In this document: positions 25,553-39,200 of the stretch, piece after piece | Layout: each line of letters begins with the position of its first letter | Position numbering within the stretch: the stretch's first letter is position 1 | DNA from: Davidsoniella eucalypti | Lineage: Eukaryota; Ascomycota; Sordariomycetes; Microascales; Ceratocystidaceae | Length of the DNA: 64,000 nt | Reading direction: 5' to 3' | Assembly (NCBI GenBank): GCA_004009845.1 | Contig: RMBW01000017.1 | Coordinates: 349,367-413,366 of the forward strand | The notes under the pieces: generated by a model | Told to the model about the DNA's origin: nothing | What the model saw: only the letters and a program-made list of their open reading frames with translations | The model's database searches: none | Program-made: the position numbers and the translations under genes

Positions 25553-25716
25553 GTTACTACTACTACTGCTACTATTACTGCAGCTACTACTGCTGCTACT
25601 ACTACTGCTACTACTACTACTGCTACTACTACTACCACTACTACTGCTGCTACTACTACCACTACTACTGCTACTACTACTACTACTACTACTACTGCTG
25701 CTGCTACTACTACTGT
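25553..25716. repeat. About 160-bp imperfect (TAC)n microsatellite
   Basis: Over fifty triplets of TAC/CTA with scattered TGC, TAT and CAC variants on the + strand. The reverse strand reads as poly-Ser-like or poly-Val-like frames; these are by-products of the repeat, not genes. Confidence 0.93.
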
Positions 25717-27093
25717 AGGAAGCCGTTGCTAGTCGTTCTTTGTCACATCGCCGACCAGTCCCAGCACCGGACCGGCATCCAGTTCCCGAGTCGATCATTG
25801 ATCCTCTTGGTTTTGAAATAAATGATGGCCAAGATGTTACGGCCCAGGGCTGTTCTCAAACATCGTACATGACAGTTCTGCTTCAGTGGTTGCATCCTGC
25901 TAAGACAACTGAGTGATTTGTATCGACTAGATTCTAGGCCTTGACTACCCAGTTAATATATGGTTGACTAGTAGCCCAGGTTAGTTACGGTACGCCATAC
26001 TACTAGAGTCTGAGCGATCAAGTCCCTTGCTTCACAACCAGGTATGCTATGAAATGCATAAGATGCTACTATCAGTGCTACTTCTTTCCTGTCTACTTCT
26101 ACAACCAGCTCTCTTTCTACTTTGGCTAGCTATATTCTAGCCCGCCTGTCCTTCTTGACGGTTTCCAGCGGTGATGTCAACCCATTCTCGGGCCCGAGCA
26201 CCTTTCCCAATAATAGGTAGTACTCACTACCTTTTCCGAGGGCCTTCTGGCAGAGAAAACATAAGCTGGCACATATGTTTTCCCAGCAGTTGGGAGCATT
26301 ACAGGTAGCAAACATACTGTGCCTCAAATTCAAGAGCACAAACATACCAGGTAGGGCCGCTACGCTGAATAATATACACATGCAGGTCATATTCACCGTG
26401 CTTCACAAACCCGGGCATATTTCAACAATAATAATATCCTTATTGTGCAAAGTTATAGGACCCTCTCGCCAAGTAGCGGTATAGGTATATCCAGAAAGTA
26501 GAACGGCCGGGCGTCATTCTTCTCTTTCGACGCTGTTGTGCCCTGGATACGTTGCTTTTGTTGTCTTTCGCGTTATGCTAGCGAAGGCCCGAGGCAGTGG
26601 GTCGTCTAGTAGAAACCCAAAGCGCAAGCTAAGACGGAGAAAATAATGCACTATGGCACTCTCAGCATGACTATCTATAGCCTAAAGAGTGGGTTTTAAA
26701 TAGTAGATATGTACATAGATACGGGTGAGAACGTATTTTAGGGCATATCAATAGACAATAGTTGGCGTGAGGACCAGGAAATCGGTTACTGGTAAATTAG
26801 GATACTGTAGACAACTGAAACGATCAAAACTACTTGCTAAGACCTCGGCGATGACCACCTAAAAATCACCCATTATCACTGACGTTACCGATTATATCGT
26901 AAACACCCCAAAATGAGAATAGGTTTTTTTTAAAAAATGAATTGAAAAATTCCTCCGTCGAACCGAGCAAAGTCTACCTTGTCTAGAACAATCAGATAGT
27001 CAAGAGCCGTTCTTCAATCCCGAAAAGCTTGAGCCACCACTTGCCGTTCCTCACCGCTCAAATATAGACAATAACAAGACAACGTGTAAGTAG

Positions 27094-27115
27094 AACCCTA
27101 ACTTCTGTAACCCTA
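27094..27115 (+). promoter_or_regulatory. Pair of telobox-like AACCCTA heptamers
   Basis: AACCCTA at 27094-27100 and again at 27109-27115, same strand. About 150 bp upstream lies TGAAAAATTCCTCC, reminiscent of the RRPE element of ribosome-biogenesis promoters. AACCCTA is the core bound by Tbf1-type Myb proteins in several ascomycetes. A short ATG frame (MSEISEQKTLNSFHDG) starts at 27119 and reaches a GTATGG donor; no second exon was found. Confidence 0.35.
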
Positions 27116-30100
27116 CCGATGTCTGAAATTTCTGAACAAAAGACCCTGAATAGTTTTCATGACGGAGTATGGTTACTCTCTATCCTACCATTACATGCAA
27201 ACATGGTAACAAGCCCCTGTTGTTTATAGTACATATGTACATATATAGATAGTAATAAGGGAAACTCAAGGCAAAAATGATCGTCTACAGAATAGTAATC
27301 CGCGGCGTCGCATAATGGAACATTAGGATAAGTGTTCCGAGGTTTCAGAAGGCGGTAATGTTGGAGTATAGCTATTTGTTAATATATTTATAAACTAACT
27401 TTGATTGTACTCGAGAAGGCAAATAGTGACAAAGATAGGACTCCTAGTAGTTGAAGCTGGTTGTCTTTTAGTGAAACCATTCGTCTATGAATCAACTATG
27501 TCTACATGACTTTGATACATAGGTACCTGGCCTTGCCATCGTTATAATTGATATATGTGTCTGTTTAGATTTGTTTTGTAGCTCTATGACATATATAATA
27601 GAGTGTTGCCGGAGATTAAAGAATGTAAACTAGTATATGCCCTACCTAGCCCACTCATACACTATATGGTCTACTACTAGTAAGATGTCATTTTAGAGAG
27701 TTATAAAATTCAAGTGCTTGATATAGAAAACAAAGGGACATGAAGTCATGACGTATAAGATGATGCGGCATAATTTGATGCTTAGCACGGAACAAGAGAT
27801 CAAAACCACAAGAATCAATACATATATACTAGAGACATATGACAACAAAACGTACATGACGCATGAGCTGGGCAAAACTGGATGCTCAGCCGAGATCTAT
27901 TGTTTGGTTTTCTTGCAGATCTTGCTTGAGCAGAGGTAAGAAAAGTGTTATCGGCCATCACTTACAGTGATCGAAGAAGGCGAGGGGGGGCGCTGTTCAT
28001 GCTTACAGATACAGATATGTGTGATGCAAGGGGAATTCTATGACACAGTAAAGAAGATGAGGGATGCAGTAAGTACGCAATCATCGAGCTTACAACTTGG
28101 TGGGTTTACACTGAAGATCGACGCTAGATATTCCATTTGTACTTGATGCACATAATCAGGCTGCCCGAATATCGGAATGATATCTAAACAAAGTGCATGT
28201 AATGGAGCTTACTTGAGTATAATGACTGAGAAATTTGCATTTGCTACATTGCCATCACCAACTGTGTATATGACTAATCTTTTTTTTCTAGTGGTAGCTA
28301 TGTATGCAACCCAGATTACGTGAAAGGTCTCTCATAACGTTGAGCTAACACATGCATATACAGTCACATAGGCGGTCAAAGAATAACATGTACCATAACT
28401 ACGCCGACGGGCGCTAGACGACAGTTTCTTAGGTCATATTATATCGACTGATATACGATTGCAACCTATACGTAGCTGTTAGCAGTAATGATTTGAATGC
28501 ACGAACTAGCAAGCCAAGCTGAGCTGTATGATCTGTAATACGCTACCAAATCGTAGCACACGTTAGTGCGATAGTACGCTCCCACCCCTTAGTTAGGCGT
28601 TCTTAAATCTTACATGTAATCCCACCATCTTGAAATCGCAGGCTGTTCCGAGTTCGAAGCTGTGATATCTCGGCATTGCTGTACGTTTCCATGCTATTTT
28701 GCATCTATCAGTAAGCTGGCTATCTGCTTCGACGCAAATGAGCACCAATATTACAACTCCAACTGCGCAGACCACACTATGAAGAAGTAGCGCATCTGTG
28801 AATATTTGGTCATGTACATGTAAAATGCAAGGGTTAGAGCCAGGTTGACATCACAGGAGAATCAGGTGTGACTGTAACTTGAGGCCGTAGAAAAAAGACC
28901 CATGTTTTAACATGTATGTCTTTTGTTTTTTTTTTCTCATCCTGTTCTTGGTACCAATGGATTCACTCAAGCTACTAGTTATCTATTTTCACATAAGACT
29001 ATGGGACAGGCTTAAGTTTTCATCATCTAAAATAGCCACAGCTGAGGTGCTAGTTATCTGAGTGTCGTAGTGTGATATAGCAAGAGAGACTACGACTAAA
29101 TGGGCGTTTTATTAGCAGCTTTTCATAAATCAAAAGAGTGGATAGGCGAATATGTAAGCTTCGATTTGCATTTAGTATTCGAGTCAATGGTTTCCATGAG
29201 GTGCGCCCTAGTATGCATGTTTTGGTAAGATTTTGACCATAGACGGCTAGACTATCAGAGGCTTTCTGCATGCGAGCGTCCCTAATCTTTGCGGTGGCAT
29301 GTCGAAAACATAGACGATTGTGGATTATATATTGTTATTCTCGGCTTTCAATCTAGATCTGCGCCATCTACACGGATCCCGTGCACAGTTACTCATACTC
29401 GAGACTCAACATCCGCTTAAAAGGCAGTAGGCGTACAAACCTAGCCCTTGTATGCTGCCTTGACCCGAGATCTAACGTCTAGTCTCCATTATACAGATAC
29501 AGCCATCTCTTTTGTCATATTCGAGGGACGGGGAAGAAGTGGCTGGGTTGCTTGACTTTTAGTAGTGTATTCCTTCCCGGGGGGACTTGCTTCCGGAGGA
29601 CGAACTAAGCAATCTCTTTACATACGCCCGACGCTGATATATATATCTAGAATGAAGGTTCATAAGGAAGCGAATTAGCCACCAAGCCATAAACCTATCC
29701 ATCATATTTATGGTACTAGCTGCTCTTCTTCCCATGCTGACAGGCGGGAAATATCAAGGTACAGCTCAGTGACCTTGCTTTGTAATTATATGTGGTATCT
29801 CCAGGCATGGCGGGCACGCTGGTGATGGTAAAATTGGTTACTGAATGCACTGATCCTTTGCAGCAAGACCCAAGATCTGGGTGTTCATCAATGATACTGA
29901 TGTATGCGAACCTTGTCCACGCATATAGGCGTGATAAGTCCATTCGACAGATAACTTGCCGCTTCTACTCTCAATGCTACCTGTTCCCACCCTCCAAGAA
30001 GCCTAGGCATGTTCTTAGTACATGGACACAAAAGCTAGAGTGAAATTTTGGAATTAAATAAATCAAATTATGTTGCAGAGAGTTATCTCTCACTCTTCTC

Positions 30101-32854
30101 CTCCCTACCGCATCTTGGAAGTGTAAAGAGCAGTGTATCGGCCCAATCGTCGTCAAAATGAGCGCGTATAGTTGTCTTATGCGTTGTCAGTATGCAGAGC
30201 TCTTTGGATGCCCTTCTGCGGCCCAAAGCCACGATTTGCTCTATGGAATCACGGAGACATGCCATACTTGTTGGTATTTGATAAGTCATTTTTCTTTCCA
30301 AACAAAGCTCTCCATGCAGAATGCTAAGAATAATGTAATTCTCACAAACGCAATGAACACTATGTACATGGCCAGTTATAGAAACCAGACTGTCGATATG
30401 TGGCTGCTGCGATGAAGAAGATCAGCTGTATCAGAGCTGCGCATTACGTGAGCATAAATAAGGAGCGGGCTGAAATCGTCGTATGCTTACAAAGACGTAT
30501 GGCCAAGTGTCTCTGTACTTGGTACATGTTTAGAGTTTCTTTTTTCTTTCTTTTTTTTAGTCCATCGTCGAACGGGCAGAGATTCAGACTCGTCGAGTAA
30601 AAAGACGGAAGGTCAAAAGAGAAACGAGAAAAAAAGAAAGACAACCGTTTGTGCCGTCTCTTGGCCTTGGTTTTGGCGTGGAACGGGCCAGGCCTTGGTC
30701 AGACTAGCTTTCTGAGGAGGGCTGCGTAAAGTCGATCTCAGCCGGTAGATTATGCAGGTAGCCGTATCGAGATCCAGACTAGTCGAGGCACACCTATCTG
30801 TATGTGGGCATCTTTACGGTCGTTGAAGCGGGTACATATTGGTGATGCCTAGTGGTCAATAGTAGATGGCGTTTTTACATATTTTCCGTAGGGTCAGTCT
30901 CGTCATCAGCCACCGTCGCTCGTTTGGGCTTTTGAACCTGATGTGGCAGCTCCTAGTCTCTGTATGTGTAATTGTATCGCGATATCATTCTCTCTACTGC
31001 GAGCTGGGGTGCTGAGCAGTGGCGTTTTTGTGACGTATCATATACACTATCACGAGTGGAGATAAAACACATGCAAGGTTAGACCCGATATGCACTATGG
31101 AATCTGTTTAAGAAGACTAGTCGACGCCAATCGAGCTTCTGCGTTTTTGGCGGCTCCAACAGCCCCAAAGAAGAACACGCCGAGCTGCCATATCGGAGGC
31201 CAAAACTTGTTCGCAGTGAGGCGGAGCCTGTTGCTATTTGGAAGTGTAGTTGTTTTGACAAGTTGGCAGAGGCAAGAAACCACTTGGTAGCTACATAGTT
31301 GTATATCCTAATTCAGCAGTACCTCATATTACAAGTTACCGGTACTGAATACAGTGGCCTGTACATTTGGAAGTGCTATATAAACCATGGTTGCGTAAGA
31401 TTTCGATTCTGCTATCAGAGCAATCACTCCTCCCACCGTCGGTTCGCGTTATACGTCTCCATTTTCCTTCTTGTCTTTTCTCTTCTCTTCATTGAGTTTA
31501 GTGTTTTTAGCTTGGTATAGGCGAGAGTGCACTAAAGCAGCCCTTACATTTACAGTGCTTGAAGGAATTTTCGACGATATCGATTTGGTGTGAGTCTAGC
31601 TGGCCGGGTGCCGACTTTTTTGGGTCTAACTGGTGTTCCCTGTAATAAATATAAATATACACTTGACAGTTTGCTGGTAGATAACAATGACTTGTTGTCT
31701 CGTCTGCACAAAATTTGAAATTGCAATCAAGCAAAGGAACTTGGCCGAATCATTGTTATTATCTACCAACAAATTGTCAAGCTCTTTTCTCGCAGATTCC
31801 TGCCTAGTCTACATTAGGCAAAGCAAAAGAAATATCTTTATACTAACAGGCAGGCTCCGATCCTCGATTGTTCGAATCCATAGCGCATATCAAGTTAATC
31901 CTTTATTTTTTTCTTTTCTTCTCTAGTACAAAAAATAAGGTGGCTTCCTCAGTAGTCCATCTTTGACAGAAACATATGTTGACATAAAGAGAAATACGAT
32001 GCGGTATGTCATTCCAGCTGCCCTGGACGGCGTTCATGAGGGAGTGGCTCAACAGAAGTCTTATCTGAAGATGGAATATATGATATATCCTATGCTGTCA
32101 TCATATCAAGAAGTAAATATCATGGTGTCCCAGCTGGCCTATAACCGTGAAAAGTGAGATGCTGAATGCGCAGCAATGGTATTGAACTGAAATTGGGAGG
32201 ATATATGGCGTGCTACTATACGGGGTTATGTCCTGACACACTGATACATGTCTTTTATCTCAGCTCGCCAAACAGAGCTGTATATACATAGGTGCTTTTA
32301 TGTACCTTTACTTTTCTACAGCTATACTATTTAGTCTAGTTCACTAGCTATATCTCGTTATACTGTATTCACACAGCGTCTATGTTTAAGACAGACCATG
32401 CCTTCTTTTGCATATTATATCTCTTTAGTGCTGTAACAGTGTAGAATTTGTATTTCGACAACTGTATTTTTTTACATTGCCACTGCTGGCATCCTTCGAT
32501 AAAGACCAAGATTCTAGCAACATAATCCGCAAAGCTACTAGGCAGATACCCTTCTATCAAAGGCCCGTACGTAGGAAGTGCACTTGCCTGACCCAAATTG
32601 AAACCAGGTCCTAGTACTCGCTTCTCTCTCGCTAACAATAATAGATAAAATGTGAGATTTTGTACCATGAATGAGAACAGGAAGAAGGTCTATCTGGCAT
32701 ACTTATGATAGCAGGTTTTATTGGCTCAGTAACTAGCAAGCTGCCTCCGAAAGGTTGATGGATACGATAGAAACTCAGCGCCAACTGAAAATATAGAACG
32801 ACAAGTATGATAAAACCGGCATCAGGAGTTCTAGGGTATAGAAAAAAAAGAATG

Positions 32855-32881
32855 AACGCAAGAAAAACGCAAGAAAAACGC
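32855..32881. repeat. 11-bp tandem repeat (AACGCAAGAAA)
   Basis: Two exact copies and the start of a third. Short and non-coding. Confidence 0.85.
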
Positions 32882-34016
32882 CAAAGGGCAGGATATCACG
32901 CTAAAAATGCATGTTAAGACACAAAATATATGGACAAATGTGGTGGTAGTATGGCTCCGCCAGGCCTACTAACGACGCCGAGACTAGCGTATGTGATGTA
33001 TCGCAAATAAACAAGCCAGCTGAAGGGTGGACTTGCCAATGACGCTTTTTCTGTCCTAGTACAAAGCAAATGGATCCAGGTGAGATTGTTTTCCAGGCTA
33101 GGTGGACAATGTTAGTATACATACACATACGTTTTGAAAGAGAGGGTTCCTTTTTTCCTGTGCTGAATGGACGGAGTATTTGGGGTCATCCCGTTCTTCC
33201 TTTTGCCATTATATTTTAGCGTTCGATTTAGATACATGGTTAGACACATTAAACCGTGCCTTTTTTTTTTCTTCTTTTTTTTTCCTTCTGCCTAGCCACA
33301 CGGTCTTCCATGCTTTGCGGATAACCCGTGACCAGGAAGACCGCCATGAGGCAAGTAGGCCATGGAAATAGACGAGACGAGGCATGAAAAGGAAGCCGAC
33401 ATTCCTATTCTTACTTCTGACAGAGAAAACAAAGTTGTAGGAGCAAGAACGTGAGAGCAGAGAGACGAACTACGCGGATCTATATATTCGTCAAATCGTG
33501 ACTATGAGTAGCTATTTGGCAAAGCCATATCTATACATGCTGTACTGCCTTGTTACTGTGACATTTCTTTTCGTAGACCCGGTAGTAGTTTTTTTAGTAG
33601 TATCTTGGAATTAGTGTGCAGCCTTCCGACTCGACAAACCTGGATCAACTACAGTGGATAGAGAGCCAAACTATTCCTCTTCCCGGTTTGGAGATGGGTG
33701 TTCTCATATAATTCAAGGTACCAAGGAAGTCTAGCTCTATGTATGATGATACATCATGAACTTGTATCATAAGCCCTCGTCATGGTGTTAGATATTCTTC
33801 ATGTTTCCTTTCAACTTGCTTTTTGCTACGGCTTTCATCGGCAAATCAACAACGGCAATATGGAGTTCTTCAAGATCTGCGCCACTGGAAAGTAAAAGAA
33901 ATAATACTTACTGGTATTATACAATCGATAAATCCAAAAAATATATACGTATTTTTTTTCGCTCTATTGTCACACTTGCTTGTTACACCCCCCTTCAACC
34001 CCAAGAAATGTATTTT

Positions 34017-34058
34017 TAGGGTTGTGTGCATAACCCTAGTGTCTCAATCGTAACCCTA
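34017..34058. promoter_or_regulatory. Cluster of three telobox heptamers
   Basis: TAGGGTT (34017-34023) faces AACCCTA (34032-34038) as an inverted pair with an 8-nt spacer, and a further AACCCTA lies at 34052-34058. Three copies within 42 bp are unlikely by chance. A binding site for a telobox (Tbf1/Teb1-type) protein is inferred; no target gene is visible nearby. Confidence 0.4.
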
Positions 34059-35362
34059 CATATCGGCATGGTGCAAATGTAGGCATTGTTCTTGCAACTC
34101 ATGTGAGCGTATTAACGAGATATTACACAAGCTATTGAAACAGGGATACGAACATGTATGGCTACACGCAGGCCAACAGGCTATTGTCGAGCAAACTTAA
34201 AGCCATAGTTTCCTTTCATTTCCCGCCCTGAAAGCTTGGAAGCTGTGCTTGAATGTGGAGTGGTAACTAGGCTATACTACCGCTGTTCAGATGATTATTG
34301 TATTAGTGAACGGGGCTAAGAGCACGGATGTGGTCCGACAAGGCCTTCATTTGTTAGAAGCATGTTACGAGTTGTAGGGACATAGATCCCGGATTTATCT
34401 TTGTATCTCCATATGGGAATGGTAGCTTGGGCGTATAGCTCGTAGTATACAAGGGCTTGACTACGTGTGACTGTTGACAGAGTAGAGGTTCCTGTTGTTC
34501 GGGGGAGGGGGGTGCTGAAGTTGAAGGTGTTTTATCTTTTGCTTCAATCTTCAAGAACAATTACGGAGAATGTTCCTTTAGATAGTTGACAAGAGGCAAC
34601 AAGGAGTATGTCGATATCATCCTGGAATTTATAGTTCTGCGGGACAGAAGCCAAAGGCACTTTGAACTGTGATACGTGCAACAAGAGGCCGCTGTAATAC
34701 TAGCTCTAGTATGTGCTCGGTAATTATGCACAAGAAACAGAAACGAAAGTCTAGCCTACAAACCAGACAGGCATAAAAGCCCAAAAAATTGATACGCTAT
34801 GATTCCTATATTAGCAATATAATTAATTCTCTTTTTTGGGATAAAAACTGTTGGCTTATAGATGGTTTAAATGCGAAAAACGCTTATTGATTATTTTATA
34901 TGGCATTAATATATAGATAGGCTAGTTTTCGTTCTCCTAGTGCCACATTTAATGTCATCTTCAATATGTAGACAAAATATATTTACAAAAATAGTGCTAT
35001 ATTCAAGTGTACGCCGATCAACATTCGTGATATGGAAATTCAGAGAATTGTAAAGTGCACTTATCAGGCTTGAGAACGCCAGGAAGATGAAGAACATGCA
35101 CCTCCCTGGTTGTCAGATACATACTTGAATATGCTACATTAATAAAATATACAAGAAGCAGCACAGAAAAGCTATATGTAGGTAATTGTAAGATCCAGAG
35201 ATCCCGTCTTCCACAACCTTGCAACTTGTTATCTCATGTTTTGTAAAGAAAAACAAAAAAGCAGAAGAAAAAAGCAATTATTTCTTCTGTACTGTATCCG
35301 TCTTAACACTAACATACAACTGGAAGCCGAATGTGCGAAATGATGTGATACCATAGTAGCAG

Positions 35363-35390
35363 AGATATATCTGTACAGATATATCTGTAC
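35363..35390. repeat. Tandem 14-mer forming a 24-bp palindrome
   Basis: AGATATATCTGTAC occurs twice in tandem. Because the unit is itself nearly self-complementary, positions 35363-35386 form a perfect 24-bp palindrome centred on GTAC. Confidence 0.85.
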
Positions 35391-36197
35391 AAAGATAAAA
35401 TAAAACATGGTCTTCACCGGCTGAGAGCGGCCCCAATTAAGAGGTAGACAGGCCCGTCTGCATGTGTCATAGGCGTCTAGTCAGTGCTCCTTGCCATCAG
35501 ATCAGAAGTCATCTACTGCCACACCTTTGGAGAGAAGACAAAAAGTCTGAGCAGTTTCTCTGCTCGTTGTTCAGCCTGATACAAATCTTCTGGTACAGAA
35601 ATACATAGACCACAAGCACGGACACAAACAACTCATTTTTGGCTCGCAACTGTCGGTTTCAGTGTTCCGGAGGCCTGTACACAATTGACGTGGCTCGTGA
35701 GGGGAGGAAGGGGAAATATATCTTTCGGTTTCGATGTAATATATTATATGATAGTGACAGAAGTAGTATCATCTCCGTCGAAGGAGAGTCAAAGTACACG
35801 TCCAAGAAAGCATCGTTGGCTTTGGTGATACGTGTGCTGTTTGTGATAAGTCAAAATATATATCATTTCCACTGTCAACATGATGAATAAAATGCCTCGA
35901 TACTGATAACGACAGAATAGGCTTGCCGTGACGAAGGACTAGACACAAAGTTTCATACAACTATCTCACGTTCTTGCCAGCGCAGACATGGCTACGATCG
36001 TCTTCTCTATCTATGATATTGGTTGTTTGGTCTCAGGATGACAATGTCACTTGATAGAACTGATGCTGCATATACCCCGACATGGCAATTATAGCGAATA
36101 TACCAGACATTGGCATACTATATTTTCTATACAGAAATGGCATCGTACTCTGACTACATTGTATTGACAAAATTGAAGAGTTTATTGCTCCAAAACA

Positions 36198-36213
36198 CCC
36201 CCCCCCCCCCCCC
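36198..36213. repeat. 16-base C run
   Basis: Uninterrupted C run on the + strand. Length in the real genome may vary or be misread. Confidence 0.9.
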
Positions 36214-39200
36214 TTATAAGCTTATGTTTTTGACTAACAGATACCGCCTATGTGTGTGTTGGAACTCGACTCGATAATCTCCAGTCTCACTTCGCCCTGG
36301 ATATATTCGCCCTACCGCAAATCGACGGACAGCTGCCATCCAATTCATGCAGTGACATACAAGACAGAGCCATAAAAACGGGAGAATTCAGCTAAAGAAG
36401 AAAGCATGTGTCTCTATCATAAAGATGTCTACGGCAGGTATTTTCTCATCCCTTGTTCAGCTCTGCACTTGATTTCATGATACATGGAGACATCACATAG
36501 AAATGATGGAACGTCTTTACACCCCAAAGTTTCTTCAACTTCAGTTAGGCTTGGAAATTCCTTATTCGCCTGTCATTTATATGCAATGACAGCAATACAG
36601 CACACAGAATACTGAGCCGAAAGTCACCGACGCTATGAACACAACACAAAAGACGATACGTGCTCTCGAAAGATGATAGATGAGTGGCTCGGGGAATCGA
36701 AAGGCGTGGGTGTATATATATGTAGATATAACAATTACTGATATGATGGTATGGGACTCGGCTGTTCGTCATCAAAATACAGTCGTAACTCGAAGTGTTG
36801 TTCAATCTACAGGAAATATGTGATGTCAATTCCATTAACCAGTCGTGGATGGACGGTGGGCATTGTCGAACCCTGTAACTAAACCTTACCTAGGACTTTG
36901 ACCCAACCCAGCGGCTCAGGTCTTGATTTTTTTCCTTCCTGTTTTTTTCCCCTCTTTTTTTTTCTTTTTCTATAGTACATCTGACAAGAAATGGGGGTTT
37001 GGGTGATTCATAACTCCCTAGTAAATGTCCAGGCACACTTTTGTTTAGTAGCTGGAGCACAATAAACAGGAAAAAAAAAGAAGAAAAAAAGAACATCTAC
37101 AATTACAGATTACTTACCCTCAACATTCTCTTCTAGCGGACTATTAGCATAGTGTGGCCTTACAGATATGTCTTTGGGTAATTTCACTGTTCCATTATGC
37201 TCTATTTGGGTAGCAGTTGATAAATTATAAATGGAAATAGTATATATATATGTACTGGATCAGGCTACTTGCCATTAGAGTTTCTAGTTTTTAGCAAGTA
37301 CTATGTAGTCTAGCTTCTGGTACCATATATTCCGAGAAAAACTGATGTCAATAAGCACCGGAACATATCGATTGGCTGGATAGTTCCACTTGATAGCAGT
37401 TCATGTGTGAGTAGTCATTTATTTGCTCGGCTACCACGGAGATAAAAGGCAGCTCAAGATACAGTTGGATTGGATGTTGCTGCGCTCGTACCATGGCTTA
37501 TGATTGTGATGCACCAAAAGACAACAATATAAGGCGCATTATGGGTGGAAACAGACCGGGTATGTTAGAGAATCATTACAAGATGCGGGGGGAGAGGGTG
37601 GGTGGCTTGCTGAGGTACACTTGGGCATGGCATCATTACATCATCTGGCAATTCAGACCCATGATAACACTGCTGTTTCGTGGATTATGATTTTCTTTTG
37701 TCTACAAGTTGAATTTCCGATGCACATGTACATGTAGTGTCTCCATCCCAAGACGGTAGTCGATTCGGCGACCAACAAGCCGAAACAAAAAATGAGACCC
37801 TGAAAGGTAATCTCAGAAAGTAATGCCGACAATGGGAGTTCCATAATGAAAGGGGGGAAGTCTTGTTTAGTTGTACTGTGATTGAAGACTTCACATAATA
37901 GACATATAGAAAACGGCCACAAGAAAAGAACTGGTTCAACCAAGAATAGTATTTCGGGCGTCTCGGTCAAGCAGGCTTTGAGACTTGTTCTATAAAAAAA
38001 TATATAGTTCTGGTAGCCTAGCCTGCAAGTAATGTCAGTGGAGATATTAGGCATGAATTTGCTTGGAAATCTAGGAATCCAGCATAACGATCAGCAGCAA
38101 AGTGCACCCTACATCCGCTTAACTCTACATCGAGCTCAAGATATAAATCTCAGAAACATAATATGACAGTCTAGTTAGGCTTATTGTTCTATTTGTTTAA
38201 CTTGTTTTGCTAGGCTACAGCCTACCTTGAAGTCTAAGGCGAAGGATGGTCCGTATTTTGTGGGCTGTTACACATGATAGGACGTCGACAGCTAGCCAGA
38301 TTCCTCTTTCAACTGTCAAGTTTTTGTGTCCAGCATCAGGGCTGTATCAATCATGGCCATTGTATGTATGTGCTTGTACGCATAATGTAACTGAGGAACT
38401 GGTAGGCCCTACTTATAGTGCATTATCCATGTTCCAACGTGACTAGCTTGGCGCTATAAGCGGCTTGGACCCGCAATGTCTGTGCTCAATAAGAGGTATT
38501 AGAACATGCAAACTAATGTTTAAGACAGCTGTAGGACTAGCATATCCCTGGTACGCGGTTAGATAATAATTAGGGTATGGGCAGGGTTAAGCACACCCGT
38601 CCTTGGCATAAAAGCTGTCTGCAGGGTATTCCTTGCTTCTCGCTTTAGTTGGGCTTTGTGGCGGAAAAGAGAGAAAAAATCAAAGAATAACCAGCTTCCT
38701 TTGCTCTTTCTTTCTTTTTTTTCTTTCTTCTCTTTCCATTCTCGACTTGGTGCCTTTTTGGCCTTTTTTTCTTCATTTATGTAATGGTGATGCTGCCACA
38801 TGACAGCTGTCAAACTAGCGCAGCGACCTCTAACTTGTATTCAAACTAACCAAGTAAGTTGTGCTTGCTAACATATATACTGATAGTGAGTTGCCAGGTG
38901 CGGTGTACATGCATACAAGTAGGAACTACCAAAGACACTCATATCACTATTACGGTCTGGCTTATGGATCCGATGCTACTTTGGACTCGCTATTCTAAGA
39001 TCATCAGATCATGTGGGAGTCTAGGCTAATGAAGTCTGACAAGAACTTTCGTTGAAATCTTGCCTCAAAGTCAATGATGGCATAGTGACAACCTGACAAC
39101 CCCCCTCACTCTCTGTCTCTCTCAACATCCAATCCGCTTCTCGGACGACCCTATAACCAACACTATGAACGCCTTGAAAAGCCAGCTGAAGCCGATTAGT

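Larger units (their letters stand above)
25717..36197. other. Gene desert, part B
   Basis: No intact gene recognised. Points of interest are listed separately: telobox pairs near 27.1 and 34.0 kb, a short frame at 27119, a stop-free minus frame at 31283-31095, a tandem palindrome at 35363-35390 and a purine-rich 11-bp repeat at 32855-32881. A minus frame at 26396-26130 starts with a hydrophobic, Cys-containing segment (MNMTCMCILFSVAALPG) but has no known family and may be chance. Confidence 0.45.

Noticed and set aside
25378..25821. Open frames rich in Val, Ser, Tyr or Cys on both strands
   Set aside because: All are translations of the TAC microsatellite in different frames.
35880..35930. 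ATGATGA followed by CTGA, a possible C/D-box snoRNA
   Set aside because: The spacing is too short, no terminal stem is seen, and the boxes are common in AT-rich sequence.
36855..36880. GGTTCGAC on the minus strand, a possible tRNA B-box
   Set aside because: No companion A-box and no cloverleaf can be drawn around it.
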